DNA of 8,969 nt, from positions 1 through 8,969 of the forward strand of contig JAICSZ010000061.1 in the NCBI GenBank assembly GCA_025936615.1. Reading direction: 5' to 3'. This document shows positions 5,440-8,969 of the stretch, one piece after another; positions within the stretch are counted from its first letter, which is position 1; each line of letters starts with the position of its first letter. The stretch is from Pedococcus sp. (GTDB lineage: Bacteria; Actinomycetota; Actinomycetes; Actinomycetales; Dermatophilaceae). Made by a program: the position numbers and the translations under genes. Under the pieces are notes generated by a model that was not told the origin of the DNA, ran no database searches, and was given only the letters and a program-made list of their open reading frames with translations.

Positions 5440-7068
5440 ATGACTGCTGCCCCCTCTCACACCACCGGTGAGACCGACGTCCCGCTCCTCGAGCAGACCA
5501 TCCCCGACAACCTCGACGCGACGGTGGCGCGCTTCGCCGACCGTGAGGCCCTCGTCGACGTGCAGCAGGGGATCCGGTGGACGTACGCCGAGTTCGCCGA
5601 GCAGGTGGGTCGGCTCGCCCGGGCGTTCGCGGCAGCCGGCGTGGTCAAGGGTGAGCGGGTGGGCATCTGGGCGCCGAACTGCGCGCAGTGGACGCTGACG
5701 CAGTACGCGACGGCTCGCCTCGGCGCGATCCTGGTCAACATCAACCCGAGCTACCGCACCCACGAGCTGGAGTACGTCCTGAAGCAGTCCGGCATCTCGT
5801 CGCTGGTCTCGGCCAAGGAGTTCAAGACCAGCGACTACGCGGCGATGATCGAGGAAGTGCGCGACAGCTGTCCCGACCTGCGCGACGTCTACCTGATCGG
5901 CACCGACTCGTGGGACGCGCTGCTCGCCCGCGCCGACGAGGTGCCCGAGGAGGACGTGGCCAGGATCCAGGCCGGGCTCGACCGGGGCGACGCGATCAAC
6001 ATCCAGTACACGTCCGGCACCACGGGGTTCCCCAAGGGCGCCACGCTCAGCCACCGGAACATCCTCAACAACGGCTACTTCGTCGGGGAGATGTGCCGCT
6101 ACACGGAGGCCGACCGGGTGTGCATCCCGGTGCCCTTCTACCACTGCTTCGGCATGGTCATGGGCAACCTCGCGTGCACCAGCCACGGTGCCTGCATGGT
6201 GATCCCGGCGCCCGGCTTCGACCCGGCGGCGACCCTCAAGGCCGTGCAGGACGAGAGGTGCACCTCGGTCTATGGGGTGCCCACGATGTTCATCGCCGAG
6301 TGGTCGCTGCCGGACCTCGGCTCCTACGACCTCTCGTCGGTGCGCACCGGCATCATGGCCGGGTCCCCTTGCCCCGCAACGATGATGCAAAAGCTCATCG
6401 ACGCCGGGATCGAGGAGATCACCATCGCCTACGGCATGACCGAGACCTCCCCGGTGTCCACCCAGACCCGCACCGACGACAGCTTCGAGCACAAGGTCGG
6501 GACCGTCGGGCAGGTCATGCCCCACCTCGAGATCAAGGTGGTCGACCCGGTGTCGGGCGAGACGGTCCCGCGGGGCGAGCCCGGCGAGTTCTGCACCAAG
6601 GGCTACTCGGTGATGCTCGGCTACTGGAACCAGCAGGACAAGACCGACGAGGTCCTCCAGGACGGCTGGATGCACACCGGCGACATCGCCGTCATGGACG
6701 ACGACGGCTTCGTGCAGATCACCGGCCGGATCAAGGACATGGTGATCCGGGGCGGCGAGAACATCTACCCCCGCGAGATCGAGGAGTTCCTCTACACGCA
6801 CCCGGACGTCGTCGACGCCCAGGTCATCGGGGTGCCGGACACCAAGTACGGCGAGGAGCTGTGCGCGTGGATCCGGATGAAGGAGGGGGCGCAGCCGCTC
6901 GACGCCGACAGTGTCCGCGAGTTCGCGACGGGCAAGCTGGCCCACTACAAGATCCCGCGCTACGTCATGGTCGTCGACGAGTTCCCGATGACGGTCACCG
7001 GCAAGGTGCGCAAGGTCGAGATGCGTGAGAAGACGGTGGCCGACCTCGGCCTGGCCGCCCGGCCCTGA
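5440..7068 (+). CDS. AMP-forming acyl-CoA synthetase (ACSF2/FadD-like)
   Basis: Cytoplasmic enzyme of 542 aa, expected to activate a fatty acid with ATP and CoA to acyl-CoA via an acyl-adenylate. The P-loop-like motif YTSGTTGFPKGA is at 190-201. The YGMTETSPV adenylate motif is at 331-339, WMHTGDIA at 410-417 and GRIKDMVIRGGENIYPREIEE at 429-449 (hinge and CoA region). The catalytic lysine is Lys522 in TVTGKVRK. The block PVPFYHCFGMVMGNLACTSHGA is characteristic of the ACSF2-like branch, usually medium-chain acyl-CoA ligases, and the length is normal. ATG 5440 begins the usual N-terminus (DVPLLEQTIPDNLDATVARFADREALV); earlier in-frame codons run back through the terminator hairpin. The ribosome-binding site is weak. 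It is probably monocistronic, between two hairpins. Chain-length preference cannot be read from sequence alone. Confidence 0.93.
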   Translation: MTAAPSHTTGETDVPLLEQTIPDNLDATVARFADREALVDVQQGIRWTYAEFAEQVGRLARAFAAAGVVKGERVGIWAPNCAQWTLTQYATARLGAILVNINPSYRTHELEYVLKQSGISSLVSAKEFKTSDYAAMIEEVRDSCPDLRDVYLIGTDSWDALLARADEVPEEDVARIQAGLDRGDAINIQYTSGTTGFPKGATLSHRNILNNGYFVGEMCRYTEADRVCIPVPFYHCFGMVMGNLACTSHGACMVIPAPGFDPAATLKAVQDERCTSVYGVPTMFIAEWSLPDLGSYDLSSVRTGIMAGSPCPATMMQKLIDAGIEEITIAYGMTETSPVSTQTRTDDSFEHKVGTVGQVMPHLEIKVVDPVSGETVPRGEPGEFCTKGYSVMLGYWNQQDKTDEVLQDGWMHTGDIAVMDDDGFVQITGRIKDMVIRGGENIYPREIEEFLYTHPDVVDAQVIGVPDTKYGEELCAWIRMKEGAQPLDADSVREFATGKLAHYKIPRYVMVVDEFPMTVTGKVRKVEMREKTVADLGLAARP

Positions 7069-7086
7069 CATCCTCTCCCCCGCTTG

Positions 7087-7135
7087 CTTGCGTCTGCGGA
7101 GTTGCCCACCAGCGGGTCAACTTCGCAGACGCAAG
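7087..7135 (+). terminator. Large hairpin downstream of the acyl-CoA synthetase
   Basis: Left arm 7087-7104 (CTTGCGTCTGCGGAGTTG) pairs with right arm 7118-7135 over 18 positions, with a single G-U pair (7099/7123). CCC at 7105-7107 can pair with GGG at 7114-7116 across a bulged T, leaving a six-base loop. It begins 18 bp after the stop. No T-tract follows. It most likely ends the synthetase transcript, but the symmetry and length also fit a dispersed palindromic repeat. Confidence 0.7.
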
Positions 7136-7153
7136 GGGTCGTGGAGGAATGCC

Positions 7154-7182
7154 TTGACGCGTGGCCGCGTTGAGAGGATAGT
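7154..7182 (+). promoter_or_regulatory. Sigma70-type promoter of the pirin gene
   Basis: The -35 TTGACG (7154-7159) matches consensus at five of six bases. The -10 GATAGT (7177-7182) matches at four of six, including the key second A and last T. The spacer is 17 bp. Transcription would start near 7189, giving a leader of about 25 bases with the ribosome-binding site. This is the clearest promoter in the window. Confidence 0.65.
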
Positions 7183-7198
7183 TGAAATTCAAACTATC
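7177..7198. promoter_or_regulatory. Operator-like inverted repeat overlapping the pirin -10
   Basis: Perfect 7-bp arms GATAGTT (7177-7183) and AACTATC (7192-7198) surround an 8-bp centre. Nested inside is a second perfect palindrome, TTGAA-A-TTCAA (7182-7192). The AT-rich site stands out in this GC-rich DNA and covers the -10 and the predicted transcription start, the position expected for a repressor. Size and symmetry fit MarR-type winged-helix dimers, but no regulator gene is present in the window. Confidence 0.6.
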
Positions 7199-7200
7199 TG

Positions 7201-7205
7201 AGGAG
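7201..7205 (+). promoter_or_regulatory. Ribosome-binding site of the pirin gene
   Basis: AGGAG lies eight bases before ATG 7214 and fixes this start; it directly follows the operator, so the whole leader is very short. Confidence 0.75.
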
Positions 7206-7213
7206 CCGACCGC

Positions 7214-8191
7214 ATGCCCGCCGTCACCGTGCCCGACCTGACCGTCCTGCCACGCGTCCCCGCCGTCTCACCTGCTGCCGACCAGCGTCCGGTGCGGTCG
7301 GTGACCACCGCCCCGGGCGGCCTCGAGGGGGAGGGCTTTCCCGTCAAGCGCGCGTTCGCCGGGGTGGACCTTCGCGACCTCGACCCCTTCATCCACATGG
7401 ACGAGATGGGGGAGGTGGAGTACGCGCCGGGTGAGCCCAAGGGCACGCCTTGGCACCCGCACCGGGGGTTCGAGACGGTGACCTACATCATCGACGGGAT
7501 CTTCGACCACCACGACTCCTTCGGCGGTGGCGGCACCATCACCAACGGCGACACCCAGTGGATGACTGCGGGCGGGGGCATCCTGCACATCGAGGCACCG
7601 CCGGAGCACCTGGTCGTCAGCGGTGGGCTGTTCCACGGGTTCCAGCTCTGGGTGAACCTGCCGAAGGTCGACAAGCTCAAGGCGCCGGGGTACCAGGACC
7701 TGCGCTCCAGCGAGGTCGGCCTCGTGACGAGCGCCGACGGCGGGTCGCTGCTGCGGGTCATCGCCGGCGAGGTGGGCGGCGTCCGCGGCCCCGGCTCGAC
7801 GCACACACCGATGGCCATGGTGCACGCCACCGTCGCACCGGGTGGCGAGCTCAACCTGCCGTGGCGGCGCGACTTCAACGCCCTCGTCTACGTCATGAGC
7901 GGCGACGGGTTCGTGGGCCCGGACCAGACGCCGATCGGCACCGGCCAGCTGGGCGTGCTGGGGCACGGGGACGCACTGCGTCTCTCCGCGGCGCCGAGCC
8001 AGCAGGAGCGGTACGCCGCCGGCCTCGACGTCGTCATCCTCGGTGGGCTGCCGATCCGCGAGCCGGTGGCGTGGGCCGGACCGTTCGTGATGAACAACCG
8101 CGCGGAGCTCGTCCAGGCGTTCGAGGACTACCAGTCGGGCCGGCTGGGGCAGCCCGTCCCGCACGGCGACGTGGCCGGCAGCCTGCGCTGA
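7214..8191 (+). CDS. Pirin-family bicupin protein
   Basis: Protein of 325 aa with the pirin N-terminal cupin (about 28-160) and the pirin C-terminal cupin (about 205-310). The metal-binding set of the family is intact: His81 and His83 in WHPHRGFETVTY, His125 and Glu127 in GILHIEAP, matching the HxH/HxE iron ligands of human and bacterial pirins. Other family signatures are DPFIHMDEMG (57-66) and LFHGFQLWVNLP. Some pirins show quercetin 2,3-dioxygenase activity and others act as regulatory partners of metabolic enzymes; which applies here cannot be decided from sequence. ATG 7214 has a well-spaced AGGAG. The gene has its own promoter and an operator-like palindrome, so it is probably repressed until an inducer, perhaps an electrophilic, aromatic or oxidising compound, is present. 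It appears monocistronic. Confidence 0.95.
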   Translation: MPAVTVPDLTVLPRVPAVSPAADQRPVRSVTTAPGGLEGEGFPVKRAFAGVDLRDLDPFIHMDEMGEVEYAPGEPKGTPWHPHRGFETVTYIIDGIFDHHDSFGGGGTITNGDTQWMTAGGGILHIEAPPEHLVVSGGLFHGFQLWVNLPKVDKLKAPGYQDLRSSEVGLVTSADGGSLLRVIAGEVGGVRGPGSTHTPMAMVHATVAPGGELNLPWRRDFNALVYVMSGDGFVGPDQTPIGTGQLGVLGHGDALRLSAAPSQQERYAAGLDVVILGGLPIREPVAWAGPFVMNNRAELVQAFEDYQSGRLGQPVPHGDVAGSLR

Positions 8192-8292
8192 GCGGTCCTC
8201 CTCCCGCGCCGGTGGGTGTCGCGGCGTCACGACCGGGGTAGGAGACAGCGCGACGGGCGGCGTGAGGCCACCCGCTGAACCCGGGAGGGCTC
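8192..8292. other. Intergenic region with weak stress-type promoter match
   Basis: No gene is seen in these 101 bp. GTGT (8216-8219), a 16-bp gap and GGGTAG (8236-8241) loosely resemble SigB/SigF-type promoters (GTTT, 15-17 bp, GGGTAT) of actinobacteria; each element has one mismatch. No strong terminator hairpin for the pirin gene is evident; only a short CCGCG/CGCGG stem at 8204-8224 could form. A GGGAGGG ribosome-binding site (8283-8289) precedes the next gene. Confidence 0.3.
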
Positions 8293-8964
8293 ATGGACAG
8301 CACTGTCTGGTGGATCATCGCCATCATCATCGTCGTGCTCATCATTGCCGCGATCGTGTGGTGGATGGGCAGGGGCCGTCGCGTCGACGCCCAGCGTGAC
8401 AAGGCCGAGCAGATCCGCGAGGAGGCCCGCGCCCACGACCGCGAGCTGCGCGAGCGCGAAGGACGGGCCGAGGAGGTCGACGCCCGTGCCCAGCAGGCGC
8501 GGGCCGAGGCGGACCAGCGGGCCGCCGAGGCCAAGCGGCTCCAGGTGGAAGCCGAACGGCGCGGCGACGACATCGACGACGTTCGTGAACGCCGGGACGA
8601 GCGGCTGCGCGCCGCCGATGCGCGCGACCCCGACGTGCAGACCGATGACGAGGGGTACCGCGTCGACGATGAGGGCAACCGGCTCGATGAGCCGGGAGCC
8701 GGCCTCGGCGACGGCAACCGCATGGATGACCGCAGCCGGATGGACGAGCGGAGCCGTGTGGACGACGTCGACCGCGTGGACGACGGGAACCGGTCTTACG
8801 TGGACGGCTCGGACGATGCCGGACGTAGTGATGTCAGTCCCGACGCCAGTGGTACCGACTCACGTCCCAGCGACGCGACGGACGACTGGAGCGACGACAC
8901 GGCCGGTCGCCACGACGCAAGTCGCCACGACGCGAGTCGCCGCGGCGAGTACCGCCGCGACTGA
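8293..8964 (+). CDS. Membrane-anchored coiled-coil protein with Asp/Arg-rich repeat tail, function unknown
   Basis: I do not recognise a family for this 223-aa protein. Residues 5-25 form one strongly hydrophobic segment (WWIIAIIIVVLIIAAIVWWMG) flanked by GRGRR, predicting an N-terminal anchor with the rest in the cytoplasm. Residues 30-108 are continuous charged, Ala/Glu/Arg-rich heptad-like helix, a likely coiled coil. From 109 the chain is acidic and probably disordered, with 31 Asp in the last 115 residues. It contains hexapeptide-like repeats RMDDRS, RMDERS, RVDDVD, RVDDGN (143-166) and two RHDAS pentapeptides (206-215). Arginine is abundant, but only two lysines (37, 81) and no cysteine occur. 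ATG 8293 follows GGGAGGG by three bases, slightly tight but the only reasonable start. A stress-type promoter may lie upstream. A structural or envelope-associated role is a guess. Confidence 0.85.
   Translation: MDSTVWWIIAIIIVVLIIAAIVWWMGRGRRVDAQRDKAEQIREEARAHDRELREREGRAEEVDARAQQARAEADQRAAEAKRLQVEAERRGDDIDDVRERRDERLRAADARDPDVQTDDEGYRVDDEGNRLDEPGAGLGDGNRMDDRSRMDERSRVDDVDRVDDGNRSYVDGSDDAGRSDVSPDASGTDSRPSDATDDWSDDTAGRHDASRHDASRRGEYRRD
8719..8790 (+). repeat. Four 18-bp coding repeats (R-M/V-D-D/E-x-x)
   Basis: Four consecutive in-frame 18-bp units encode RMDDRS, RMDERS, RVDDVD and RVDDGN. Each unit carries a synonymous or conservative change, so the repeat is better kept in protein than in DNA. 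It expands the acidic tail of the membrane-anchored protein. Confidence 0.7.
8906..8949 (+). repeat. 15-bp tandem repeat in the gene 3' end
   Basis: GTCGCCACGACGCAA (8906-8920) is followed directly by GTCGCCACGACGCGA (8921-8935), one base different, and by a decayed third copy (8936-8949). In frame these give RHDAS, RHDAS, RRG. Near-identity suggests a recent slippage expansion. Confidence 0.8.
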
Positions 8965-8969
8965 CCCTC

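Noticed and set aside
5371..7071. A 566-codon leftward open frame antisense to the acyl-CoA synthetase
   Set aside because: The rightward frame encodes every motif of an acyl-CoA synthetase; the antisense product is His/Val/Asp-rich with no recognisable domain, a usual artefact of G/C-ending codons.
8906..8949. CRISPR-like short direct repeats
   Set aside because: Units are 15 bp, directly adjacent without spacers, and in frame within a coding sequence.

Overview
The window is very GC-rich, with strong G/C preference at third codon positions, GTG starts and stop/start overlaps of the GTGA type. All recognisable proteins look actinobacterial. A high-GC Gram-positive actinomycete, perhaps of the Intrasporangiaceae type, is my inference from overall flavour; nothing in the window fixes the genus.

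Layout. Positions 1-66 hold the probable last 21 codons of a rightward gene that begins outside the window. Positions 67-209 are non-coding and contain two diverged copies of a 46-48 bp repeat. A leftward two-component operon follows: a response regulator (1574-2230) and a sensor histidine kinase (210-1577), translationally coupled through a GTGA overlap. A 95-bp divergent intergenic region (2231-2325) carries repeated CAGG half-sites. It separates the operon from a rightward operon of three genes: a secreted LolA/RseB-fold protein (2326-3453), an ABC ATPase (3467-4477) and its ABC-2 type permease (4464-5333), closed by an 11-bp perfect hairpin. Next come single genes, all rightward: an AMP-forming acyl-CoA synthetase of the ACSF2 type (5440-7068) followed by a large hairpin; a pirin-family cupin protein (7214-8191) with a good sigma70 promoter whose -10 is covered by an inverted repeat; and a membrane-anchored, charged, repeat-rich protein of unknown function (8293-8964).

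How the genes may work together. The divergent two-component system and the LolA-like/ABC operon look like one envelope module. The kinase would sense a signal outside the membrane, and the regulator would control both directions from the shared intergenic region. The ATPase and permease would move or respond to a lipophilic or envelope-active compound, and the secreted LolA-fold protein would bind lipid or lipoprotein or act as a sensor. This is inference from gene order and family; no substrate can be read from the sequence. The acyl-CoA synthetase, pirin and charged membrane protein appear to be independent transcription units.

The most unusual sequence-level signals are three. The octamer CGGCATAC occurs five times and accounts for nearly all CATA/TATG words and TAT codons. 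A 13-bp direct repeat (17-bp period) at the LolA/ATPase junction looks like a duplication that separated a former GTGA overlap. An operator-like palindrome lies on the pirin promoter. I see no mobile element, RNA gene or CRISPR array.
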